A DNA stretch of 48,118 nucleotides, from positions 1-48,118 of the forward strand of contig NZ_NNRJ01000031.1 of NCBI RefSeq assembly GCF_002252445.1, read 5' to 3'. Below the pieces are notes generated by a model, which ran no database searches, was not told the origin of the DNA, and worked only from the letters and a program-made list of their open reading frames with translations. Made by a program: the position numbers and the translations under genes. This stretch comes from Brucella thiophenivorans. GTDB taxonomy: Bacteria > Pseudomonadota > Alphaproteobacteria > Rhizobiales > Rhizobiaceae. Shown one piece after another: positions 1 through 8,400 of the stretch (positions within the stretch are counted from its first letter, which is position 1; the number at the start of each line of letters is the position of its first letter).

Positions 1-34
1 GCGTACGATTTTTTCCGAATTCTGCGGTTCCCCC
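1..34. repeat. Terminal overlap: copy of the transposon right end
   Basis: These 34 bases are identical to 48085-48118, the outer part of the right inverted repeat of the Tn1722-like element. The next five bases (35-39, AATTA) match the five bases before the left inverted repeat (42474-42478). The simplest reading is that the contig is circular and was cut inside the transposon end, leaving a 34-bp overlap. Confidence 0.85.
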
Positions 35-374
35 AATTAGTCATGTGCAGCAGGTTCTCAAGGTTGAAAAACAGCTGACAGCCACCAGCAATCAGGCTGA
101 AATTGTTGATTTGAGCGAAACGCTCTTTGGTCTAAATAATTGGTTCAATGATAGATATGTTGAAGGTGCAGCAATTCCGCTTGTTGATTTTCTGTATGTA
201 GATGAAAGCACAAATGAATGGTGCGATAAATCTGGCAAGTGGCATTATCTTGATACAGCACCAGAAATGCGAGACGTTGCTAATAAACGTCTGTACGGTT
301 TGCGCCGCATCATGAATGCAATCAGGTCAGAAACTGGAATGAATTTCAGCGCTTACGAACTGAAATATCATTGA
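35..374 (+). pseudogene. 3' part of a hypothetical gene split by the Tn1722-like element
   Basis: Joining 42343-42478 to 40-374, with one AATTA copy kept, gives an uninterrupted 471-nt frame of 156 codons plus stop. An internal GTG at 45 opens the longest frame seen in this piece alone but is probably not a real start. The predicted product is soluble and acidic to neutral, with a tryptophan-containing motif NNWFNDRY and a second motif EWCDKSGKWHYLD. I do not recognise the family. It ends at TGA 372-374. In the circle the gene lies between two copies of a 118-bp GC-rich leader repeat, upstream of a DNA methyltransferase, so it was probably one of the plasmid's establishment genes. It is inactivated unless the C-terminal piece is expressed by itself. 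Confidence 0.8.
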
Positions 375-432
375 TATGTATGAATTGATGCGACAGGCGG
401 TAATGCGCCTGTCGCATCAAGGCTTGCGTAGT

Positions 433-550
433 GTGCCAGTCTGGCCGGATTGACCGGCGTGACTGTCAGATGAAAGGGGGGCTTTAGCCGCCCCTCTCAA
501 ACTCACCCCATGAAGGAAGGGCGTGCCGCCCCTCCCTCAAACTCCCTCCC
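433..550 (+). repeat. 118-bp leader repeat, copy 1
   Basis: Differs from 41954-42071 at two positions out of 118, in direct orientation. It contains consecutive potential hairpins: a CCGG-ATTGA-CCGG stem extended by CAGTCT/TGACTG, a G-rich arm pairing across TTTA with GCCGCCCCT, and GGGCG-TGC-CGCCC. It starts the long leader before the methyltransferase gene. Copy 2 starts the leader of the transposon-disrupted gene. Confidence 0.85.
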
Positions 551-969
551 AATGGGAAGGGGGACGGTTCCCTCCGCCCCTTCCCAAACCCTACCCCTCT
601 CCCTGACTTAGAAATTCTGCTTAAAATTGGCTGAAACCTGCTCTGAGCTGCTTCATCTGGTGAAGCGATTTTTAGCCTTTGATAAGAGTAAGACAGAGCC
701 GCAAGCGGCGCATAATTTCTTTTGCCGCCCCCTGCCAACTGAATGCCAGGCGTTAAAGGGGCAAGCGCGGCAAGCCGCTGTTTCATCAAAAAAAACGGCT
801 TTCAGGCTATGCCTAAACCTTCCGTTTTGTTTTGCCTCAACCCCTTGACCGCTTGGCATTCCGGCGGGGTTCGGGCTTTCGCCCTCCCCCCTTTGCCGAG
901 GGTAATTCATGAAGGAATTACCCTCGCCAAAGGGCGAAGGACAAGCCCAAAGGGCGGGAGTGGTACAAA
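551..969 (+). promoter_or_regulatory. Structured non-coding leader of the methyltransferase gene (three-hairpin element)
   Basis: This stretch has no convincing gene. It holds three hairpins in series. Hairpin 1 (792-828) has AAAACGG/CCGTTTT outside and AGGC-TAT-GCCT inside. Hairpin 2 is GGGC-TTTC-GCCC at 873-884. Hairpin 3 is an 11-12 bp stem around ATGAAG at 897-926. The motif CAAAGGGCG follows at 929-937 and recurs at 948-956, just before the start codon. The ardC leader (37876-38022) has the same three hairpins in the same order, with different but still complementary stem bases and the same CAAAGGGCG about 3 nt after hairpin 3. The structure therefore seems to be conserved. A role as a single-stranded-DNA promoter or an RNA regulatory leader is inference. 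Confidence 0.6.
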
Positions 970-1815
970 ATGGCAAAACTCACCAAAGCACAAACCAAAG
1001 CGCACAATGAAGCCGTGAAAATTTTGACTAAAGACAAACTTTCAAATGATGAAATTGAATTCGTTTATGAAAATTGGAACGAAGGCGCGGAGCGTTCAGT
1101 TTCAGAAATCGGGGCTTTTTTTACGCCAGTTGATTTTGCCTGTGATTTTTCGCTTGAGGTCGGAAGCGGGAAAATTATTGATTTATGTGCGGGTATAGGG
1201 GTCTTATCCCATTTTGTAAGCCAACGGCAATTTTACAGTGAAGTCAAAGCCGAGATCACTTGCGTTGAGCAAAATTATAAATTTGTAGAAATTGGAAAAA
1301 AGCTATTGCCTCATGCCCGTTGGATTCATGCCGATGTGCTTGATTATCGGGAGCTGCTGGAAAACGAGCTAAAGGGGGAGAAATTTGACTATGCAATTTC
1401 TAATCCCCCGTTTGGAAAAATCAAACGCACAGGTAACGCCCCCCGTTACTCAGGTGGTGAGTTTGAATTTCATGTGATGGATATTGCGGCAGAGCTGGCC
1501 GACTACGGTGCATTTATCGTGCCGCAGCAGTCAGCAAACTTTAGTTATTCCGGCAAAAGATTTTTTGAAAATTTGAAATCCGGCCGAGGTGTTGATTTTG
1601 GAGATCAAACGGGCTGGAACATGACCGCAGGTGTTGGGATTGATACGTCAGTTCATGCGAATGATTGGAAAAATACAAGAATTGTTTGTGAGGTCGTCAA
1701 TATTGATTATCAAGAGGATAGAGCCGAGAAGCGTAGAAAATTAGATAATTTACAAATGCGCCATTGCTCGATCACACCTATTCAGAAAATTCCGGAACAA
1801 ATTGCATTATTCTAA
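970..1815 (+). CDS. Orphan DNA adenine methyltransferase (N6-adenine class)
   Basis: The 281-residue product has an S-adenosylmethionine-binding motif (IIDLCAGIGVLS, residues 69-80) and a catalytic NPPF motif (ISNPPFG, 143-149). This is the signature of N6-adenine DNA methyltransferases. An FTP motif (51-53) precedes motif I, as in HsdM/TaqI-type enzymes. No restriction endonuclease gene is adjacent, so it is best read as an orphan methylase, which on plasmids commonly protects incoming DNA from host restriction. The target sequence cannot be deduced. The start at 970 follows a purine-rich GGGCGGGAG. It has its own strong terminator. It sits in the inferred leading region, on the strand whose template is the transferred strand. 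Confidence 0.8.
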   Translation: MAKLTKAQTKAHNEAVKILTKDKLSNDEIEFVYENWNEGAERSVSEIGAFFTPVDFACDFSLEVGSGKIIDLCAGIGVLSHFVSQRQFYSEVKAEITCVEQNYKFVEIGKKLLPHARWIHADVLDYRELLENELKGEKFDYAISNPPFGKIKRTGNAPRYSGGEFEFHVMDIAAELADYGAFIVPQQSANFSYSGKRFFENLKSGRGVDFGDQTGWNMTAGVGIDTSVHANDWKNTRIVCEVVNIDYQEDRAEKRRKLDNLQMRHCSITPIQKIPEQIALF

Positions 1816-1848
1816 AAACAAAGGGCGCAGATTATGCGCCCTTTGTTT
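1816..1848 (+). terminator. Terminator after the methyltransferase gene
   Basis: A perfect 14-bp stem (1816-1829 with 1835-1848) around the loop GATTA begins right after the stop codon, and the stem ends in T-rich sequence. A-rich and T-rich flanks would let it work in both directions. Confidence 0.8.
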
Positions 1849-1860
1849 ATAGATCCTTTT

Positions 1861-1924
1861 GGTTTTAAATCGCATCGAGCGATTTTAAACCAATACGAGA
1901 AAACCCCCGTACCCGGTTTTCTCG
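1861..1924. other. Two tandem perfect hairpins
   Basis: There is a 13-bp perfect stem at 1861-1873/1879-1891 with the loop ATCGA. A 10-bp perfect stem follows at 1896-1905/1915-1924. Neither has a T-tract. They come after the methyltransferase terminator and before the inverted duplication, in a stretch without genes. The function is unknown. Confidence 0.6.
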
Positions 1925-2052
1925 CGCTCTTTCCCCCCGCACGATGAACACACCGCAAAACGGCGTGTATATTTAACCGTCCTGTTTTTTATCGGCACGA
2001 AAGCTGTGCAACGGATCTAGCCGCTCACGCGATAGAGTTAGTGCGCACCTCA

Positions 2053-2121
2053 CTACGTTCGGTTGATTAGGCGGTTGATAAACTGGCGCGGCGTCTCCGG
2101 CCCTCTCTGCGAAGTTTTCAC
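2053..2121 (-). pseudogene. Decayed inverted copy of the small gene at 2310
   Basis: Read on the minus strand, a GTG start at 2121 opens a 22-codon frame that contains RQFINRLI, the same segment found in the product of 2310-2501, and then hits a stop. The sequence before the GTG (a weak AAAGATTAAGACTTAC) resembles the leader of the intact copy. It may be a remnant or a deliberate very short peptide. I favour a remnant, because similarity continues past the stop codon down to 1971. Confidence 0.4.
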
Positions 2122-2309
2122 GCCGTAAGTCTTAATCTTTAAAAGCGGCCGTACGCAATCCATTCGCTGCGCACGATACGTCATTCACTGCCTAACAATG
2201 CAACCCTACGGGTTCTCCACTGCGTTGCGACCGCAAGCGGTGCATTCGGCATTGCCTGCCGCATTCGAGCTACGCGATTGCGCACAACCACTTTTAAAGG
2301 ACTTACATC

Positions 2310-2501
2310 ATGAAAACTTTATTCGCATTTTGCCAACGATCAGGACGCCGCTTACGCCAGTTTATCAACCGCCTAATCACGAAACTGACCGCAAACGGTC
2401 AGTTTCGGTTCGCACTAACTCTATCACTTCCGCTTATCGCTAAGGTCGAGATCAGTTACACATCAAAGGTAGAGCCAGCCGATAAAAAACAGGACGGTTA
2501 A
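2310..2501 (+). CDS. Small basic hypothetical protein (63 aa)
   Basis: The ATG at 2310 is preceded by AAAGGA at a good distance (2297-2302). The 63-residue product is basic in its first half (RSGRRLRQFINRLITK) and has a short hydrophobic stretch (FALTLSLPLIAKV). A strong terminator follows the stop immediately. I recognise no family. The ribosome-binding site, the terminator and a partial inverted copy nearby argue that it is real. It lies in the inferred leading region on the + strand, like the methyltransferase. Confidence 0.45.
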   Translation: MKTLFAFCQRSGRRLRQFINRLITKLTANGQFRFALTLSLPLIAKVEISYTSKVEPADKKQDG

Positions 2502-2504
2502 ATT

Positions 2505-2535
2505 AAAAAACCGCAGCTAATCACTGCGGTTTTTT
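2505..2535 (+). terminator. Terminator after the small gene
   Basis: Stem AAAAAACCGCAG (2505-2516) pairs with CTGCGGTTTTTT (2524-2535) over a 7-nt loop and ends in a T6 run. Confidence 0.85.
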
Positions 2536-2549
2536 CATCGTGCCCGAAT

Positions 2550-2578
2550 GATTTAAGACGCTTTATGCGTCTTAAATC
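2550..2578 (-). terminator. Hairpin downstream of the coupling-protein gene
   Basis: A perfect 12-bp stem (2550-2561 with 2567-2578) lies just beyond the end of the leftward traC-traD-coupling protein operon. It has no long T-tract, so termination is likely but not certain. Confidence 0.6.
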
Positions 2579-2586
2579 AGATTAAA

Positions 2587-4365
2587 TTAACCCTTATTTC
2601 CTTTTTCGCGTCTGCGCACGGCATAGATATAAGCCTCAATTTCCTCGTCAGTTTTAAGTGTCCCATGAACAACAAATGTTTTTGTCCATTCAGCAGGAAG
2701 TGAGGCAACACGATAGGATTTTGAAAAGGTCTTATCCATTGGAACAAGAACTTTATATAGGTGTTGCCCTAGACCAGAAACTAGGCACCTCACACCCTTT
2801 TTATCAGCCCACAATTCAGTGCTAAATTCTGTTGATTTAAACGGGGCCTCTTCAACTCTTTGCTCTGTCCATTGCATGCCACCATTGCCACCGTAGGGAC
2901 GTTGTGACCAGTTTGAATAGGTGGTTTTACCAAAGTAGCGTTCGAGCGTCAGCGCCGTTTCACCGTGATTAATATGCACAATCATCGTAGTACCAACACT
3001 TGCCATAAGTGTTTTAAGAGCATCAGCGCCATACTTTTCAGATACCTGTGCAGCATCTTGCAGCCCAGATACAACGCATACGCCTTTAGACCGACCCACT
3101 GTTACAAATGTTTGAAATTGGTCAATCTTAGGGAGCTGCGCCCATTCATCAAGGAAGAACCATACACGGCGTAAATCGCTATCACTCATTGCTTTGCTAT
3201 CTGTGACCGTATTGATTGCAATTGCATATAGTGACGAAATCCATCCGTCAGATAGAGCCGAGAATTGACCGTCATGTTTGATGATAACAGTGCCAAATTT
3301 TGTTGTATCTTTTAGCCAGTCTCTTATCGAAAAAAGTTGTCGATTATCATAAGTAGGCCATGCAGTAGCGAGCATATTGAGCATAGCCATTTTGGATTCA
3401 AGAGAGCTTAGAGAGGACATAACTTGTTTAAAATCGGCTTCTAAATACCTATGCGTTCCGCATTGATATTTCAGAGCCGTAGCAAGTAAATCATCCTGAC
3501 TTGTGCGCGTTTCAGCTAGCAAATCTTTCCATGTCCATTTGTTCGGATTAGTCGCCATTAGCTTGACAATGCAAGCAGCTAAAATTGCTCTAGCGCTATC
3601 AACAAAAAATTCATTTTCGTTGTTACTTCTAGCAATAAGTCTATTTGCTAATTCGGTTGCTTCCTGTGCAACGACTAAATCAGCTGCAACATTCCAAACG
3701 GCTGACCGCTCATCAGTAGGAGATAAAATGATAGGCTCATAGTCTTTACCATTTACATTATTAGGCGGGATGATTGATGTATAATCGCCCTTTTGATCGA
3801 AAATTAAAACCTTATCATTACGCAAAACTGCCGAATTAATTAAGCGCGACATAAGGATTGTTTTACCGCCGCCGATACCGCCAATAATATTGAAATGCTT
3901 GGTTTCACGATCAACCGCTAAATGCCAACCATTAAACATATGTAGACCTGGCACGTCTGGAAACTTGCCAAATTTTATATCGCTCTTTGCGGATGATAGT
4001 AAATCATCCATGCCACCGACCGTTAAACCAGAGTGAATTACTCGCTCTTTAGTTCTGATAAAATGGTACCAGAACAATAGCCCAACGATAATTATCATGG
4101 CTAACAATGGGGAGAATATTATCAGCTGATAGCTAAACATTTTGACGGGTGGAATGCCGCCAATATCTAAAATATAATCAGTGCAGCGATTTGGAAAAAT
4201 TGGTGTAAAGCATTGTAAGCTTTGCTCTAAAGATAGCCGAGTTTCAGCTTGCGGCCAGTCTTTAAAGAGATAGCCATAGCAGAATGCAATGACTGAAAAA
4301 ACAAAAAGGCAGCACATTGTTATTATGTATGCTGCCCAAGAAGTCGGGGTATCTTTTCTAACCAT
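2587..4365 (-). CDS. traG: Type IV coupling protein (VirD4/TraG position, TrwB/TraD-like ATPase)
   Basis: This inner-membrane ATPase recruits the relaxase-DNA complex to the secretion channel. In the longest frame (TTG start at 4386, 599 aa) there are two membrane segments near residues 18-40 and 86-110, a Walker A IGGIGGGKT at 168-176, and a Walker B FFLDEWAQ around 410-416. I prefer the ATG at 4365 (residue 8), which overlaps the traD stop codon. The Walker A sequence looks more like TrwB/TraD than the GPTRSGKG type of Ti TraG, although the gene order traC-traD-coupling protein is that of Ti plasmids. It takes the place of the DotL/TrbC coupling ATPase that an I-type transfer system would normally carry. 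The symbol follows position and is not certain. Confidence 0.85.
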   Translation of the reverse strand: MVRKDTPTSWAAYIITMCCLFVFSVIAFCYGYLFKDWPQAETRLSLEQSLQCFTPIFPNRCTDYILDIGGIPPVKMFSYQLIIFSPLLAMIIIVGLLFWYHFIRTKERVIHSGLTVGGMDDLLSSAKSDIKFGKFPDVPGLHMFNGWHLAVDRETKHFNIIGGIGGGKTILMSRLINSAVLRNDKVLIFDQKGDYTSIIPPNNVNGKDYEPIILSPTDERSAVWNVAADLVVAQEATELANRLIARSNNENEFFVDSARAILAACIVKLMATNPNKWTWKDLLAETRTSQDDLLATALKYQCGTHRYLEADFKQVMSSLSSLESKMAMLNMLATAWPTYDNRQLFSIRDWLKDTTKFGTVIIKHDGQFSALSDGWISSLYAIAINTVTDSKAMSDSDLRRVWFFLDEWAQLPKIDQFQTFVTVGRSKGVCVVSGLQDAAQVSEKYGADALKTLMASVGTTMIVHINHGETALTLERYFGKTTYSNWSQRPYGGNGGMQWTEQRVEEAPFKSTEFSTELWADKKGVRCLVSGLGQHLYKVLVPMDKTFSKSYRVASLPAEWTKTFVVHGTLKTDEEIEAYIYAVRRREKGNKG

Positions 4366-4648
4366 CTTTAAATGCTCGATCACCAATCAATTTCATACTG
4401 GCGTAGAAACTTGGATCGTCAACTTTCATCGCGGCATGAAGTAAAACACCAAGTAAGAATGATTTATTTTCTTCTCTCAAACCAGCCTTTACAACCAAAC
4501 CACCGAGCTGAATTTTTTCATGCGCGTCTTTAGAACGGTCGGTTTTCTTTAACATAGATAGCCTTGCTTTCAGACGAATGATTTGGTTATTTAGCCTGTC
4601 AATTTTACTTATTTTCGGCTGTTTGAAATCGGGCGGCAATTTCGGCAA
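4358..4648 (-). CDS. traD: Conjugal transfer protein TraD (Ti-plasmid type, small)
   Basis: The 96-residue soluble protein contains KIQLGGLVVKAGL, the hallmark of the small TraD encoded beside traC and traG on Agrobacterium/Rhizobium plasmids. Its role there is auxiliary to DNA processing at oriT and is not well defined. The first half is basic and helical (LNNQIIRLKARLSMLKK). The start is a TTG at 4648 inside the end of traC, with AAAAAAGG upstream, so translation is probably coupled. It also overlaps the start of the coupling-protein gene. Confidence 0.8.
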   Translation of the reverse strand: MPKLPPDFKQPKISKIDRLNNQIIRLKARLSMLKKTDRSKDAHEKIQLGGLVVKAGLREENKSFLLGVLLHAAMKVDDPSFYASMKLIGDRAFKDG

Positions 4649-4814
4649 ATGCCTTTTTTAGTTCCGCATGTGGTATATCGCCTAGCCCAGATGCTACAGC
4701 AAGATTGCCAATATCAGCTGCTTGTTGTTTCATCGCCGCTTCTAATTCAGCTTGAAGTTTTTCCATCTTTTCTTGAATAGCTGCAATCGCTTTTGTTGAT
4801 TTACCACGAGCCAT
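4605..4814 (-). CDS. traC: Conjugal transfer protein TraC (Ti-plasmid type)
   Basis: The 69-residue product is a helical, charged protein with a coiled-coil-like first half (IQEKMEKLQAELEAAMKQQ) and the ending GDIPHAELKKAFAEIAARF. This pattern is typical of the short TraC of Ti/Ri and rhizobial plasmids. It is first in the leftward operon with traD and the coupling protein, divergent from traA across the oriT region. It is probably an oriT-binding accessory factor, as inferred for its relatives. The ATG at 4814 is preceded by AAAGGTGAG. Confidence 0.8.
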   Translation of the reverse strand: MARGKSTKAIAAIQEKMEKLQAELEAAMKQQAADIGNLAVASGLGDIPHAELKKAFAEIAARFQTAENK

Positions 4815-5024
4815 TTTATTCTCACCTTTTCTAAATATAAGCTACCTAGAATACTAGCGATCTGTGCAATGCGTGGCAAGCTTTGAACATGAAAAGTACT
4901 ACAATAAATCGAAAATATTATTCAAATATCTAAAATTATACTGATTAAATTTATGAAAGAAATTTACAGTAACGAGAAACAATCAGTTCTCATAAATACA
5001 AGCGTTTCAGGATAGAGCGCTTGA

Positions 5025-5110
5025 TACCGTAGCTAATCCGCGCAACTCAAATAGCGCCGTAGGATTAGCGAAGGTACATAAATAAAGGTGTTCGATACAC
5101 TTTTATTTAT
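5025..5110. repeat. Two inverted repeats in the traC-traA intergenic region
   Basis: 5025-5039 pairs with 5062-5076: 8 bp GCTAATCC/GGATTAGC plus an outer TACC/GGTA with a 3-nt mismatch between them. 5078-5091 pairs with 5097-5110 at 13 of 14 positions. They lie about 300 bp from the nic site and could be binding sites for TraC/TraD or regulatory operators. The rest of 4815-5370 is AT-rich with no gene that I can support. Confidence 0.55.
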
Positions 5111-5380
5111 AAGACCTCACAAAAGAATTTTATACGAGCGCATGACAAAATTGTTGCGAGATAAATAATGCAGAAAATTTCGCACAATCAGAATTGATTG
5201 CACATTGAATTTTTCCCAGCCTGTATTCAACCTGTCAGCAGATTGTAACAGTTGAGATGTAGAAATGTTATTCGCCTGATCACCTTATTTCAAAACATTG
5301 AACCTATGTCAACCTACCAACCTGATAAAACTCTTGGCACCAATCCCGTTAGAGAAATCGAGGATACGAGATTTTGTCCT

Positions 5381-5415
5381 ATAAGGGCGCACTTTGCTAT
5401 TCTTTTCAGAATAGC
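5381..5415 (-). other. oriT: oriT nic region (RSF1010/Ti type)
   Basis: On the bottom strand a perfect 8-bp inverted repeat (AGAATAGC/GCTATTCT, 5396-5403 with 5408-5415, 4-nt loop) is followed by AAAGTGCGCCCTTAT. This is the RSF1010/MOBQ layout: hairpin, then TAAGTGCG with the nick before CCC. The expected nick is on the bottom strand between 5388 and 5387. It sits 21 bp upstream of the traA start codon, next to the gene of its cognate relaxase. With this polarity, DNA toward lower coordinates enters the recipient first. Confidence 0.85.
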
Positions 5416-5435
5416 TCTATGGTATAGCTTTTGTT

Positions 5436-8400
5436 ATGGCGATTTATCATTTCAGTATGAAAGATATTAGTGTTGCGCGCGGCCAAAGTGCCGTGGCCGC
5501 AGCTGCGTATCGCCGCGCCGAAATCATGCAAAACCAAGCTACAGGACAATGGAGTAATTACAGAAATAAATCCGAGGTCGTTTACTCAGAGTTTTCAATT
5601 CCTGCAAATTCGCCAGCGTGGGTTTTAAAGCTATCTGATAAAACAGGACGTGAAACGTCCCAAGATTTTTGGTCGCTTGTTGAGAATGATAACAACCGAT
5701 CGAATGCCAAATATGCCAACGAAATCGTAATGGCTTTACCAACGGAACTAACGACAGAACAAAATATTGATCTTGTCCGTGAGTTCGTAAATTCAAATCT
5801 TACAAGTCGGGGTTTGGTTTCAGACTGGTCGTATCATGACAAAAGTAATAACCCCCATGTGCATATTCTTGTTTCGACAAAGCCGCTGATCAATGAAGGT
5901 TTCGGCACTGTTTATTCCCCAAAATTAGACAGTGAGGGTAATGCACAGCGTAATGAAAAAGGTTCAATTCAATATGAAAGATTTGGGCTTGGTCGTACTG
6001 ATTTAAGAACACTACGACAGGAATGGGCAAGCGTCCAAAATAAGCACCTTGCACTTAATGGGCATGACATTCGTGTTGATCATCGTAGCCATGAAGAACT
6101 AGGAATTGACCTAGTACCTACAGAACATATTGGAGTACATGCGAAAGCTATTCACGATAAGGGTGGGCATTCAGATAGAGTGCTACGCAATGAAGAAATT
6201 AAAGCAATCAACAACGATATTGTTTTAAACGAGCCTGAGTTAATTTTACAAAAACTCACTACTCAACAATCTGTTTTCACTGATAAAGATATTGCCAGAG
6301 AGATTTTCAGATACACCAATTCACGCAAAGATTTTCAGGAACTTCAATTACGTATTGGCGCATCTGATGAACTTATTGCGTTGCAGGCACCAGTATTTGA
6401 CCCTGTGACCGATAAGGAGATTAGCCCTGCAATTTATACAACGAAAACAGTCTTTGAGAATGAATATACAATCCTTGAAGCTGCCAATAAACTTAATTCA
6501 AATGATACGTTCTATGTCTCAGAGAAACGACTAAACTCTGCTACCCAATCGTTTGAAAAAGCAGCTGGATTTTCACTAACAGATGAACAGAAAGCTATCA
6601 TTCGTTATTCAACATCGAATAATGGTATAGCTACAATTGTGGGTTACGCCGGTGCCGGTAAATCCACCGTAATGAATGTTGTCCGCGAAGCTTACGAGAA
6701 GAATGGTTCTCGCGTTTTTGGAGCGGCGCTTGCTGGTGTTGCAGTCGATGGTCTTAAACAATCTAGCGGCATAAATAGTCGTACAATTGCATCATGGGAA
6801 GCTAATTGGAAAAACGGTAAGCGAGAACTCAAATCGGGTGACGTATTCGTATTGGATGAAGCAGGTATGGTTTCATCCGATCAAATGAAAACTATTATTG
6901 AGCATGTATCAAAGGCTGATGCTAAATTGATTTTAGTCGGTGATCATCGCCAGTTGCAGCCTATTATGTCTGGTGCCGCGTTCCGTGGAATTGCCGATAA
7001 TGTTGGTTACAAAGAACTGACTGGTATTATTCGTCAGCGTGTAGATTATCAGCGCCAAGCTTCGCTATTGCTTGCAGAGGGGCAGACAAGTGAAGCATTG
7101 AACGGGTATAATCAAACCGGTCACATTCACATTAAAAGCAATACAGATGCTTCACATACATCGCTAATTTCTGACTGGTCAAAATCTTGGCAAGCTGGTG
7201 GTGACGCTCTTATTTTAGCCCATAAGAATATCGATGTTGTGACTCTTAATCGTCTGGCACGTCAAGAAATTCAGAGTCATGGCGGCCTTGCTGATGAAGT
7301 TGCAATTACAACAAGTCAGGGTACTGATAATTTTGCAATTGGTGATAAAATTATCTTCCTTCAAGGTGATTTTAAAACCGGCTTACGTAATGGTACTACA
7401 GCATTTATTACTGCATTAGATGCTGATACAAACCAAATTACTGTTGAAGCTGATAACGGCAATACCGTTGAATTTAACAGCTTACGTTATAATTCATTTA
7501 CGCACGGTTACGCGCAAACGGTTCATAAATCGCAGGGCAAAACTGTTGATGATGCATTCGTATATGCATCTAATTCAATGGATGCTCAATTAACGTATGT
7601 TGCTTTAACACGTCATAGAAATAATGTTGGCCTATACGCCAGCAATACAGATTTTAAAAACACTGATGCCTTGGTATCAGCGCTATCAAGGGATAGACAG
7701 AAATCAGTTTCCTTTATTCATAGTCGCACTCAAGATTATGCAGATGCACTTAAAGACTTTATGGATAGGCGCGGCGTTGGTAGCGTTTCAGACTGGAAAC
7801 AGTCTTTAATTACTACGCTCAGCACATGGCGAGAAAAGCTAACGTCAGTTGCCCAACGCCTTAAAGATTATGGTGTAAATACACTTCATATTACGCCTCT
7901 CAAATCTCAGGCTTTGGAGCTGCCGTTGAAGGTTGATACACCTCTTTCGGTTGGTGCTACAAACGATCTTATTTCAGATAAGCGTCATGAAATTTCTGTT
8001 GTACCTAATCAGAATGCAATTAAATTTGATCTTTCTGATGAACTATTACAGGTTTCTAATCGTCTCTCTCATGCGTTCGATCATGCTGATTTGGTCGATA
8101 TGGATAAGGCACGAAGAAACGTAATAACCGCCTCACGTAATGCCGTGCGGGGCGGTTTGCATTCCACTGAAATTAATTCGTTTATGGACAATGTTAAGTC
8201 CATAATTCCGATGCAGGATATTCTAAAAGTTGGCAAAGAATTTGACCCGCAAATTCTTGATAAGCACCTTGCTGCTTTGCCAATTGAAGATAAGGCGCAG
8301 ATTGAAAATTACTGGCCTCATATACATAATTTCGCCCGTGCCGAAATGTCGATAGGACAGGTTGAGGTTGCTTCACTTGTGCAAACTGACCTTAAAGAAA

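Larger units (their letters stand above)
1971..2503. repeat. Large interrupted inverted duplication
   Basis: Three blocks pair perfectly in inverted orientation: 1971-1996 with 2478-2503 (26 bp), 2031-2045 with 2411-2425 (15 bp), and 2065-2088 with 2355-2378 (24 bp). A weaker fourth match lies around the ribosome-binding sites (about 2124-2160 with 2270-2308, sharing CTTTAAAAG and CGCAATC). The layout is that of one small gene and its leader duplicated head to head, with the left copy decayed. Confidence 0.75.

Noticed and set aside
45..374. Independent 109-residue gene starting with GTG at 45
   Set aside because: The frame continues upstream across the transposon junction into the gene starting at 42343, so this is the 3' part of a split gene.
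484..976. Several overlapping open frames on both strands of the methyltransferase leader
   Set aside because: They cross the hairpins, have no ribosome-binding sites and show biased, low-complexity translations caused by GC-rich repeats.
2198..2443. 81-codon frame overlapping the small gene at 2310
   Set aside because: It overlaps the better-supported frame, lacks a ribosome-binding site and runs through the inverted duplication.
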